Shown: piece after piece, positions 1 through 6,073 of the stretch
Position numbering within the stretch: the first letter of the stretch is position 1
Layout of the letters: each line of letters starts with the position of its first letter
Assembly: GCA_002449595.1 (NCBI GenBank)
Contig: DJXE01000105.1
Span: 1 to 9,464 of the forward strand
Length of the DNA: 9,464 nucleotides
Source: Lachnospiraceae bacterium UBA7012
Lineage (GTDB): Bacteria > Bacillota > Clostridia > Lachnospirales > Lachnospiraceae
Direction of reading: 5' to 3'
Made by a program: the position numbers and the translations under genes
The notes under the pieces: model-generated
Told to the model about the DNA's origin: nothing
What the model saw: the letters and a program-made list of their open reading frames with translations, nothing else
The model's database searches: none

Positions 1-416
1 GCATAGCCGAACATCATGCCCTGGTCGCCGGCGCCGATCGCCTCGATCTGCTCCTCGGACATGCCGGCCTCTCCTCTCGCCTCGAGCGCCGTATCAACGC
101 CCATCGCGATGTCGGGGGACTGGTGGTCCAGCGCGACGAGGACGGCGCAGGTGTTGCCGTCAAAGCCCTTTGCCGAATCGTCATACCCGATCTCCAGGAT
201 CGTCTTGCGGACGATCTTCTGGTAGTCGATCTGTGCCGCCGTTGTGATCTCGCCGGTGATCATGACGAAACCTGTGCAGGACACCGCCTCGCACGCGACA
301 CGGCTCATGGGATCGACCGCGACGCAGGCGTCGAGGATCGCGTCCGAGATCGCGTCGCAGATCTTGTCGGGATGCCCTTCCGTTACTGATTCCGATGTAA
401 AGATGTGTTTCTCCAA
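1..416 (-). CDS. metK: S-adenosylmethionine synthetase, N-terminal part (runs off the left edge)
   Basis: Makes S-adenosylmethionine from methionine and ATP in the cytoplasm. Only the first 138 codons are inside the window. The N-terminus reads [20 protein letters not shown], the family hallmark with the HPDK motif (His15), and the visible part ends in the conserved [11 protein letters not shown] segment (residues 128-138) of the MetK signature. The start is a TTG at 414-416: the protein matches the family from the next codon (Glu-Lys-His), and an AAGGAGG ribosome site sits 5 bases upstream of it. I see no in-frame ATG that fits better. The gene is alone behind a long leader carrying its own promoter, a SAM-I riboswitch and a terminator, so it is expected to be switched off when SAM is plentiful. 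Identity is secure. Only the C-terminal two thirds are unseen. Confidence 0.97.
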   Translation of the reverse strand, partial: MEKHIFTSESVTEGHPDKICDAISDAILDACVAVDPMSRVACEAVSCTGFVMITGEITTAAQIDYQKIVRKTILEIGYDDSAKGFDGNTCAVLVALDHQSPDIAMGVDTALEARGEAGMSEEQIEAIGAGDQGMMFGY

Positions 417-421
417 AATAG

Positions 422-428
422 CCTCCTT
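422..428 (-). promoter_or_regulatory. metK ribosome binding site (decides the TTG start)
   Basis: On the minus strand the sequence reads AAGGAGG, then CTATT, then the TTG start. This full-strength Shine-Dalgarno match with a 5-base spacer, together with the family match of the following residues, is the reason for choosing a TTG start for metK. Confidence 0.85.
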
Positions 429-464
429 AGTACTGAAAAAAACAAAAGTTTTCCTAATGCACTG

Positions 465-495
465 AAAAATCCGTCCGGATATGCCCGAACGGATT
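465..495 (-). terminator. Intrinsic terminator of the metK S-box leader
   Basis: The minus strand reads AATCCGTTCGG, loop GCATAT, CCGGACGGATT, then a run of T. The two arms form an 11-bp stem with a single U-G pair, directly followed by the U-tract. It lies between the SAM aptamer and metK, where an S-box expression platform ends transcription when SAM is bound. The alternative antiterminator can be drawn: GGAT and CAAT (531-534 and 523-526) can pair with ATTG and ATCC (497-500 and 491-494). That pairing takes up both the 3' strand of aptamer helix P1 and the 5' arm of this terminator. Confidence 0.9.
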
Positions 496-517
496 CCAAT
501 TATCGATCAAATGAAGA

Positions 518-649
518 CCCTTATTGTTCGATCCGCCGCAGGCATAATTACCAAACGGTCCTCGCTCAGGTTGGCACCTTCCCCCGGTCTCCCGAGAGGG
601 TTGCCGCAGCTTCACAGGTCCTATGTACCTCCACTGCTCTGAATAAGAG
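518..649 (-). promoter_or_regulatory. SAM-I (S-box) riboswitch controlling metK
   Basis: This is a leader RNA aptamer that binds S-adenosylmethionine and favours the downstream terminator. The conserved S-box core is visible on the minus strand: CTTATTCAGAG at the 5' end, GTGGAGG, then GAAGCTGCGGCAACC (the kink-turn/P2 region), then GAAGGTGCCAACC, and AACAATAAGGG at the 3' end. The closing helix P1 pairs CTCTTATT (642-649) with AATAAGGG (518-525): 8 bp including one U-G. The segment between GGTGCCAACC and P1 is longer than in the compact Bacillus examples and holds an extra GC-rich hairpin (roughly 534-556). The position between a strong promoter and metK, followed by a good intrinsic terminator, fits a transcriptional OFF switch. 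The class assignment is by consensus recognition; no covariance model was run. Confidence 0.93.
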
Positions 650-678
650 AGATGTTCAGTATTCAATTTTCTTTCGTG

Positions 679-707
679 ATGATATCCCTATCGAATCATT
701 CTGTCAA
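679..707 (-). promoter_or_regulatory. metK promoter, SigA/sigma70 type
   Basis: The minus strand has a perfect -35 box TTGACA (702-707), a 17-base spacer and a -10 box TATCAT (679-684). Transcription should start near position 670, about 20 bases before the SAM riboswitch, giving a leader of about 255 bases. It is the best promoter match in the window. Confidence 0.88.
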
Positions 708-725
708 TACGCCATGATTCGGATA

Positions 726-755
726 GCGTACCACAAATTCAGCGAAGTGTTACGC
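726..755. repeat. Inverted repeat between the DUF975 gene and the metK promoter
   Basis: GCGTACCAC (726-734) and GTGTTACGC (747-755) form a 9-bp inverted repeat with one mismatch around a 12-base loop. It starts directly after the TGA stop of the DUF975-like gene (756-758) and ends 18 bases before the metK -35 box. No T-run follows on either strand, so it is not a typical intrinsic terminator. It could protect the 3' end of the upstream mRNA or be an operator. The role is unknown. Confidence 0.4.
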
Positions 756-1571
756 TCACCGCATGTCCGGTCCCTGCGCCTGCGTGTTCCTGATCCGGTC
801 TGCATGCATTGTGATGAGCTTCTTGTAAAACGCCGCATAAGCCGCATACTCATACGCCTTGACCCAGAATCCGGCGATCCCCATCGAGATGAGGCTCATC
901 AGTCCGAGCGGGATAAAGCTCAGCGCAAGCTTGACGAATTCCATGACGTGTCCCTGCAGCAGCCGGCTGCTCGCACGCAGCACCTCCGGCACGGACAGGT
1001 CCGGGAAATCAAGCATCATGTAATACACGATGGAAAAGCGGATCGACACAGCGATGAGCAGAAGAAAGCCGATCGTCTGCATGATGATCACCGGCGGCAT
1101 GCTGCTGAGAACTGACCGCGCGATCTCCGCCGTCTCCTGCGCGCTGGTGTTCCCGGAAGCGAGGACGAGCATCTCGTCCGCCGAGAAGAAGAGCCAGTAC
1201 TGGATCGGGAAGAGACAGATCGTCTGGATCACCGCGTAGAGCGTCCTCACCTGGACGATGCGGTTCGTGTTCTCGCGAAAGCCGCGGAACATGTCCGCCC
1301 CCGTCGGCGTCCCTCCGAAGACGAGCGCGAGGTACATGGAACGGATGCCCGTGTCCAGCACGCCGAGCAGGATCAGGATGATGAACGACAGGGAGATGCT
1401 CAGGATGAACAGCGAAATGCCGCCCTCCGGCAGCACAGCCGTCACGACGGACTGCAGCACGCCCCCGATCGATTCATATAAGACGTTGGTGAAGACCAGG
1501 AGGCTCAGCGGGGCCAGGATCGCTTTTCTCGCCTCTGCCTTGATCTGTGCGGTCTGTACCTTGGCCTGCAT
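756..1571 (-). CDS. DUF975-like integral membrane protein
   Basis: A 271-residue polytopic membrane protein of unknown function. It opens with KAEARKAIL, the charged amphipathic entry typical of the DUF975 (PF06161) family. Hydrophobic segments follow at about residues 20-45, 52-72, 106-130, 160-187 and 213-240. The end reads LALSFIPLGLMSLISMGIAG, then AYAAFYKKL, which matches the family's usual C-terminal pattern of 'LSF-(short)-GIG-(hydrophobic)-Y-A-FY'. An in-frame TTG lies one codon upstream, but I chose the ATG at 1569-1571. It overlaps the stop of the preceding gene by one base (TGATG) and has a GGGAGG site 9 bases upstream. It is the last gene of the clpX-lspA block and is probably translated by coupling to its neighbour. 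The family call rests on pattern recognition; the biochemical role is not known. Confidence 0.72.
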   Translation of the reverse strand: MQAKVQTAQIKAEARKAILAPLSLLVFTNVLYESIGGVLQSVVTAVLPEGGISLFILSISLSFIILILLGVLDTGIRSMYLALVFGGTPTGADMFRGFRENTNRIVQVRTLYAVIQTICLFPIQYWLFFSADEMLVLASGNTSAQETAEIARSVLSSMPPVIIMQTIGFLLLIAVSIRFSIVYYMMLDFPDLSVPEVLRASSRLLQGHVMEFVKLALSFIPLGLMSLISMGIAGFWVKAYEYAAYAAFYKKLITMHADRIRNTQAQGPDMR

Positions 1572-2017
1572 CAAAGAAATCCTCCCTGCAGATACTCTTC
1601 CAGTGACGTTCCATAAGTGGAGCGGAAGATGTTGTCGAACTGCTTATACTGCGCCGGGTCGGTAAGGATCTGGAATCCCTGCCTGAGCACGATGGCCATG
1701 ACGGCCGTGTGCACGACGATCGCGATCACGCCGAGCAGGATCGCGAGCCTCGCCCGGTCGGTCAGAGTGCTCTCCCCGCCCCTTGAGATCATCGCCAGCA
1801 CGATCGCGACGGACGCGAAGACCAGCGGGAAAAAGACAGGAAGGATCAGGCAGCTTCCGATCGCCGCGATCCCGAGCACCATCGCGCTCGAGGCGAGGCG
1901 CTGCCGCTGCATCTCTTCCGGGTTGTACATGCCCTGTCCTCCGACGCTGCCGCGGATATCCCGGTAGCGCGGATCCTCTTCCGGATTCCAGCCGTTTCTC
2001 TGCTCTTGCTGTTCCAT
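1571..2017 (-). CDS. Small membrane protein of unknown function
   Basis: 148 residues, not recognised as a named family with confidence; it loosely resembles short DUF4190-style proteins. The N-terminus is a hydrophilic cytosolic stretch rich in Q, N, E and P (MEQQEQRNGWNPEEDPRYRD). It is followed by two or three membrane segments at about residues 43-77 and 91-111, separated by a short charged loop (SRGGESTLTDRAR). A hydrophilic tail ends in SLEEYLQGGFL. The start is uncertain. I prefer the ATG at 2015-2017, which has an AGGAAG site 9 bases upstream and gives a sensible N-terminus. An alternative ATG at 2087-2089 overlaps the lspA stop as ATGA and would suit a coupled operon, but it lacks a good ribosome site and adds 24 mostly basic residues. 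The stop overlaps the DUF975 start by one base, so the two membrane proteins are likely made together. Confidence 0.75.
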   Translation of the reverse strand: MEQQEQRNGWNPEEDPRYRDIRGSVGGQGMYNPEEMQRQRLASSAMVLGIAAIGSCLILPVFFPLVFASVAIVLAMISRGGESTLTDRARLAILLGVIAIVVHTAVMAIVLRQGFQILTDPAQYKQFDNIFRSTYGTSLEEYLQGGFL

Positions 2018-2085
2018 GGTTCGTTTCTTCCTGTTTCTGAAAAGCCTTACCGCCCCCGCCTCACAGCGGTCGCGCCCGGCATGTA

Positions 2086-2553
2086 TCATTTCCGCAGAAG
2101 CTGCGCTGCGATCACCGCCGTCCCCGCGAAAATTGAGAAGTCGGCTATATTATACACCGTCCGCTTGCCTCTTCGCCTCCTGGCAGGTGTGATGGCCGGC
2201 AGGCTGACAAAGTCGACCACATATCCCTCGCGGATGCGGTCAATGCTGTTGCTCACGCCGCCCGCCGCGACGAGCACTAGCCCCGTCTCCAGGAGGCTCT
2301 CCGCCTGCTGCGGATCGAGCGCCGTCCCTGCCAGCGCGGCCAGGCACGCCGCCGCAGCCGCCGCGGAACCCGCCTGTACGACCTTCGGGTGGTCATCCAG
2401 CCGGTTCAGCGCGAACCCGCGGTTCTGGATATATTGAATATACTTGCCCCTGCGCTCGCCGGGCCTCATGCTCCGCCGGACGATCTCCTTGCTGATCCGG
2501 TCAGCGGCGAAAATGCCCGCGCCGAGCGCGCAGTTCACAAGCTGCCTGTCCAT
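2086..2553 (-). CDS. lspA: Signal peptidase II (LspA)-like lipoprotein peptidase
   Basis: 155 residues, a normal length for LspA, the inner-membrane aspartyl protease that removes signal peptides from diacylglyceryl-modified prolipoproteins. Family landmarks appear in order: Asp18 and Lys22 (ADRISK) in the first membrane segment; NRGFAL (44-49) for the usual N-x-G-x-A-F box; GGVSNSIDR (98-106); YVVDF with the predicted catalytic Asp114; and YNIADFSIFAG with the second catalytic Asp138. Four hydrophobic segments can be drawn (about 5-20, 58-77, 90-104 and 135-152). The sequence is divergent, and a strongly basic stretch (ARRRRGKR, 124-131) sits between the two catalytic aspartates, where many LspA proteins have an aromatic loop. 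The ATG at 2551-2553 follows the clpX stop by one base (TGAGATG). I am confident of the family. Whether it is the cell's main LspA cannot be told from here. Confidence 0.85.
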   Translation of the reverse strand: MDRQLVNCALGAGIFAADRISKEIVRRSMRPGERRGKYIQYIQNRGFALNRLDDHPKVVQAGSAAAAAACLAALAGTALDPQQAESLLETGLVLVAAGGVSNSIDRIREGYVVDFVSLPAITPARRRRGKRTVYNIADFSIFAGTAVIAAQLLRK

Positions 2554-2554
2554 C

Positions 2555-4213
2555 TCACACCGCCTGCGGCTCCGCGTCCGAGAGCTCCTCCGGCAGCCCG
2601 GCCGGCTTCGCTTCCTGCGTCTCCGGTCCCGGCAATGCCTTCACCGGCTCCGCGTCGCTGCGGATCCCGATCCGCGGTCCACCCGTTCCTTCCACGTATT
2701 CCTTCGTGATCGTCACGGTCCCGATGTTGTCGTCCTTCGGGATCTCGTACATGATGTCGAGCATGAATTCCTCGATGACGGAGCGCAGACCGCGCGCGCC
2801 GGTATCCTTTTCCAGCGCCTTCTTCGCGATCGCGCGCAGCGCGTCCTCGTCGAACTGCAGGTCCACTTCGTCAAGCGAGAGCAGCTTCTGGTACTGCTTC
2901 AGGATCGCGTTCTGCGGCTCCTTCAGGATCTTGACGAGCATGTCCTCGTCCAGGCCCTTCATGGTGCAGACGACCGGCAGTCTTCCGATGAACTCGGGGA
3001 TAAAGCCGAACTTCCGCAGATCCTCGTTCGTCACGCGCGAGAGGATGTCCTGCTCTTTGTCAAACTTGTCCTTCAGTTCCGCCTGGAAACCGATGGAGCT
3101 GCGCTTCGTGAGCCGCTCCTTGATGATGTTCTCAAGCTCGGGGAACGCACCGCCGCAGATGAAAAGGATATTCCGCGTGTTCACGGTCGTCATCGGCACC
3201 ATCGCGTTCTTGCTGCTCGCGCCGACCGGCACTTCCACGTCAGCCCCTTCGAGGAGCTTCAACATGCCCTGCTGCACGGACTCGCCGTTGACGTCGCGGG
3301 AATGGAATTCCTTCTTCTTCGCGATCTTGTCGATCTCGTCAATAAAGACGATGCCTCTCTCCGTCTTCTCGAGGTCGTTGTCCGCCGCGGCGAGCAGCTT
3401 CGAGATCACGCTCTCGATGTCGTCGCCGATGTAGCCGGCCTCCGTGAGGGAGGTCGCGTCCGCGATCGCGAGCGGCACGTCGAGAAGGCGCGCCAGCGTG
3501 CGCACCAGATAGGTCTTGCCGCAACCCGTCGGGCCGATCAGGAGAATGTTGGACTTCTCGATCTCGATGTCGTCCATGGTCCCTGTCCGGACGCGCTTGT
3601 AGTGGTTGTAGGCGGCGACGGAGATGACCTTCTTCGCGTGCTCCTGCCCGATCACATATTTATCCAGCTCCTCGCGGATGCGGTGCGGCGCGGGCATATT
3701 GTCAATGGAGAACACCGGCCTGACGCTGCTCTCCTTCTTCTTTCTCTGCGGGGGGCGCTGCCGGAATCCGCCCATGCCTCCGAAGATATCTCCGAGGTTC
3801 ACGAAACTGATCGACGGGCCTTTCCCGTTCTTTCCGTCCTTCTTGTCTCCGTCTTCGCGGTTTTCGCCGTCCTCGTCGGAGATGACGCCGGGCGTGACGA
3901 CCTGTCCCTCCGCGCTGCGCGCGCTGCCGGACTGGTCACTGCTGCCGGTTCCGCCCGTCTGGTCCTCTGAGGTGCCCTGCGGGTTCATGAGGTGCTCGAC
4001 CATCTCCATCCCCTCCTTCAGGGCGGAAGGATCCGGCGGATTCCCGAGCAGAGTCCCGAAGTCGAGGCGGCTCGCCGCGTCCATCATCTTCTGCATACAC
4101 GAAGAACAGACCGGGAACCCGTTCGGAAGATGGACCATCTTCCCCGTCTCGGACTCCGGCCTTCTGCACACGAAGCAATATTCATTGTTATTACGGTCGT
4201 TGTTTTCTGCCAT
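2555..4213 (-). CDS. clpX: ClpX-type AAA+ protein unfoldase, divergent and enlarged
   Basis: A hexameric ATPase that unfolds proteins and normally feeds them to ClpP. Domains in order: a zinc-binding domain (Cys13, Cys16, Cys36, Cys39); a hydrophilic linker of about 110 extra residues (roughly 50-165; acidic, Gly/Ser/Asn-rich, ending in a basic PPQRKKK patch); and the AAA+ core from MPAPHRIREELDKYVIGQ (173-190). The core has Walker A GPTGCGKT (227-234), pore-1 loop GYIG (260-263), Walker B GIVFIDEID (287-295), the IGF ClpP-docking loop (374-376), FIGRLP with the arginine finger (Arg411) and sensor 2 GARGLR (472-477). A tail of about 40 residues follows (after 510). At 552 residues it is well above the usual 410-430. 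The pore-2 RKH motif reads SKN (334-336) and the usual RDVSGEGVQQALLK reads RDVNGESVQQGMLK. No clpP, tig or lon is adjacent, so this may be a paralogue. The ATG has a GGAG site 10 bases upstream, and lspA follows after one base. Confidence 0.9.
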   Translation of the reverse strand: MAENNDRNNNEYCFVCRRPESETGKMVHLPNGFPVCSSCMQKMMDAASRLDFGTLLGNPPDPSALKEGMEMVEHLMNPQGTSEDQTGGTGSSDQSGSARSAEGQVVTPGVISDEDGENREDGDKKDGKNGKGPSISFVNLGDIFGGMGGFRQRPPQRKKKESSVRPVFSIDNMPAPHRIREELDKYVIGQEHAKKVISVAAYNHYKRVRTGTMDDIEIEKSNILLIGPTGCGKTYLVRTLARLLDVPLAIADATSLTEAGYIGDDIESVISKLLAAADNDLEKTERGIVFIDEIDKIAKKKEFHSRDVNGESVQQGMLKLLEGADVEVPVGASSKNAMVPMTTVNTRNILFICGGAFPELENIIKERLTKRSSIGFQAELKDKFDKEQDILSRVTNEDLRKFGFIPEFIGRLPVVCTMKGLDEDMLVKILKEPQNAILKQYQKLLSLDEVDLQFDEDALRAIAKKALEKDTGARGLRSVIEEFMLDIMYEIPKDDNIGTVTITKEYVEGTGGPRIGIRSDAEPVKALPGPETQEAKPAGLPEELSDAEPQAV

Positions 4214-4257
4214 TTATCTTTTTCTCCAAATCGGATGATTGTCTTTCGTTCTCCTGT

Positions 4258-4286
4258 ATGATAACAGAACGCCGCACTGTTGCGCA
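4258..4286 (-). promoter_or_regulatory. Possible weak promoter of the clpX block
   Basis: The minus strand has TATCAT (4258-4263), a good -10 box, 17 bases downstream of TGCGCA (4281-4286), a poor -35 box with 3 of 6 matches to TTGACA. It lies between the hairpin that ends htrA and the clpX start, leaving a leader of about 40 bases. I see no CtsR or CIRCE operator. The location makes sense, but the match alone is weak. Confidence 0.35.
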
Positions 4287-4302
4287 TAAAATTTGTATTA
4301 AA

Positions 4303-4336
4303 CATGAAGGGACACCGCCGCGTACGGCGATGCCCC
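4303..4336 (-). terminator. Probable terminator after htrA
   Basis: The minus strand reads GGGGCATCGCCG, loop TACG, CGGCGGTGTCCC: a 12-bp stem (4309-4336) fully paired with two G-U pairs. It begins 36 bases after the htrA stop. The following sequence, TTCATGTTTAAT, is only partly T-rich, so termination may be incomplete and some readthrough into clpX is possible. No plus-strand gene could use it, and the plus-strand flank is not T-rich. Confidence 0.6.
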
Positions 4337-4372
4337 TCCTCATGCCCGATCTCACCGATCTTGTGAAATTTA

Positions 4373-6073
4373 TCAGAATCCGAAGTGGAACTGGAACCCG
4401 TGCTGTCCCTCACCCGGGAACTCTTCCGGCTGCTCCTGTACTTCTTCTTCCTGTTCCTGCTCTTCCTGCTCTTCCTGCTCGATGCCGAGGGATTCCTTCG
4501 TGCCGAGCGTGACCTTGACATCGACGTCTTCATATTCTCTGCCGGACGTCGCCCTCTTGACCTGCAGCGTCACTTCCGTGCCCGCCTTGTAGTAGGTCAG
4601 CTGCTTCTGCAGTCCTTCCATCTCAGAGATCGTGGAGCCATTGATACCAACGATGATATCGCCTTCCTGCAGATCCGACGACGCTGCGCCGCCATCCTCA
4701 ATGATCTGTGCCACATACACGCCGGCCGGCATGTCGTATGCTCTCGCGACGTCGCTCGTGACGGTGACGCCCTTGATGCCGATCGTGCCCTGCTCCGCCT
4801 CGTCGACGGCGATCTTGGTCTGCTGGTTCACCAGGTTCTCCATGATCGGGATCGCCCTGGAGATCGGAATCGCATATCCCATGCCCTCGACCGCGGTGCC
4901 GCCGAGCTTGTTGGAGTTGATGCCGATGACCTGTCCGTTGATGTTCAGCAGCGCGCCGCCGGAGTTACCCTGGTTAATTGCCGCATCTGTCTGGATAAAG
5001 GTATAATCCGTGCCGTCCTTCGACTGGAACTGTCTGTCAAGTGCGCTGATGATGCCGGACGTGACGGACTGTCCGTAACCGAGTGCGTTGCCGATTGCGA
5101 TGGCGGGTTCGCCGATCTTCAGTGTGTCGGAATCGCCCAGCTCCGCGACTGCAATCGCGTCCAGGGTCTCCTCATCGAGGGAATCCAGGCTGACTGCGAT
5201 GACCGCCAGGTCGTTCGGGCTGTCGGTACCCTTCAGGTGCGCATCCGCCTCAGTATCATCGATGAACTTGACGCTCAGGGAATCTTCTCCCTCGACCACG
5301 TGGTTGTTGGTCACGATGAGCAGCTCATCATCCGTCTTGCCGATGATGATGCCGGAGCCTGCCGCCGTGTTTTCCTGCGTGTAGATCTGGCCCCAGAACT
5401 GGACTCTTTCCGTGAAGTTGTTGTAGACGGAGACGATGGAAGGCATCGCCTTCTCGACGACTTTCGTGACATCCGTCACGACTGCGAGAGATTCGCCCTT
5501 CGAGAGCTGGACGGTCGAGCTCTGGTCGATGGCCTTGTCCGCGTTCTTCTCGGTCTTGCTCTCTTCCTTATCCTCTTTGGTCTCTGCTTCTTCAGCAGCA
5601 TCTTCCTTTTCTTCCACGTCGTCCGCTTCCTTCAGCGTGCCGGCGGAAGCTGTCCTCGTGACGCTCGCCGAGACGGAATTTCTTCCCATGCTGTAGGCGC
5701 CGACGCCTGCGCCGATCGCGATGATCGCCGCGAGGGCGACCGCAAGGGCGATCTTTCCAGTGTGATTTTTCTTGGGAGGCGTCTGCGGCGGGACTGCCTG
5801 ATACTGTGTGCGGTAGTTCTGGTAATCGTAGCTGCCGTACGTGCTGCCCTGCCTGTTCTCGTATGCCGCTCCGGAAGCTGCCGTGTTCTGCTGGCTCTCA
5901 TATGTCGCTCCGGAAGCCGCCGCGCTCTGCTGGCTCTCAGCATTCGCCGCGCCTGCTGCCGCACCCTGCTGCGTCCCTTCGGACTGCGCCGCGCTCTCCT
6001 GCTGCGGCTGTGCGCTGCCGGTGCTGTTCATCTCCGGAATGTTGTTTTCATTGGTGTAATTATCTTCAAACAT
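4373..6073 (-). CDS. htrA: Membrane-anchored HtrA/DegP-type serine protease with PDZ domain
   Basis: A 566-residue surface quality-control protease. In order: a cytosolic tail of about 104 residues rich in Q, A, S, G and Y with a 13-residue tandem repeat; one membrane span (about 107-127); an acidic Glu/Lys linker (148-182); a trypsin-like domain (about 200-415); one PDZ domain (about 430-525); and an acidic tail. The catalytic triad is visible: His258 in TNNHVV, Asp288 in SPNDLAVI and Ser371 in NQGNSGGALLN. The PDZ domain includes the usual LQEGDIIVGINGSTI segment. The tail (531-550) is nearly all E and Q, and the protein ends in HGFQFHFGF. The protease domain therefore faces outside. A GTG lies one codon upstream, but the ATG at 6071-6073 has an AAGGAG site 7 bases away and is preferred. 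The gene follows the VanZ gene by 117 bases with no clear promoter seen, and is closed by the hairpin at 4303-4336. Confidence 0.95.
   Translation of the reverse strand: MFEDNYTNENNIPEMNSTGSAQPQQESAAQSEGTQQGAAAGAANAESQQSAAASGATYESQQNTAASGAAYENRQGSTYGSYDYQNYRTQYQAVPPQTPPKKNHTGKIALAVALAAIIAIGAGVGAYSMGRNSVSASVTRTASAGTLKEADDVEEKEDAAEEAETKEDKEESKTEKNADKAIDQSSTVQLSKGESLAVVTDVTKVVEKAMPSIVSVYNNFTERVQFWGQIYTQENTAAGSGIIIGKTDDELLIVTNNHVVEGEDSLSVKFIDDTEADAHLKGTDSPNDLAVIAVSLDSLDEETLDAIAVAELGDSDTLKIGEPAIAIGNALGYGQSVTSGIISALDRQFQSKDGTDYTFIQTDAAINQGNSGGALLNINGQVIGINSNKLGGTAVEGMGYAIPISRAIPIMENLVNQQTKIAVDEAEQGTIGIKGVTVTSDVARAYDMPAGVYVAQIIEDGGAASSDLQEGDIIVGINGSTISEMEGLQKQLTYYKAGTEVTLQVKRATSGREYEDVDVKVTLGTKESLGIEQEEQEEQEQEEEVQEQPEEFPGEGQHGFQFHFGF
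4442..4480 (-). repeat. 9-base tandem repeat coding the acidic HtrA tail
   Basis: The minus strand repeats GAGCAGGAA three times (Glu-Gln-Glu), then CAGGAAGAAGAA, encoding the EQEEQEEQEQEEE stretch at residues 532-544 of the HtrA-like protease. The unit is a multiple of three, so slippage would lengthen or shorten the tail without breaking the frame. Confidence 0.8.
5822..5938 (-). repeat. 39-base tandem repeat in the htrA cytosolic tail
   Basis: Two close copies (5900-5938 and 5861-5899; about five mismatches over 39 bases) encode ESQQSAAASGATY and ESQQNTAASGAAY. A third, degenerate unit (5822-5860) encodes ENRQGSTYGSYDY with the same 13-residue period. The repeat keeps the reading frame and lies before the membrane anchor. 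Confidence 0.75.

Noticed and set aside
454..666. 70-codon minus-strand frame in the metK leader
   Set aside because: It coincides with the riboswitch and terminator, whose conserved bases explain the sequence; there is no family match.
405..1115. 236-codon plus-strand frame across the metK leader and the DUF975 gene
   Set aside because: It crosses the SAM riboswitch, the metK promoter and the antisense of a membrane protein gene, and its composition is unlike a real protein.
2444..3970. 508-codon open frame on the plus strand opposite clpX
   Set aside because: An antisense shadow of a strongly supported ClpX gene; the His/Arg/Asp/Leu-rich translation has no recognisable motif.
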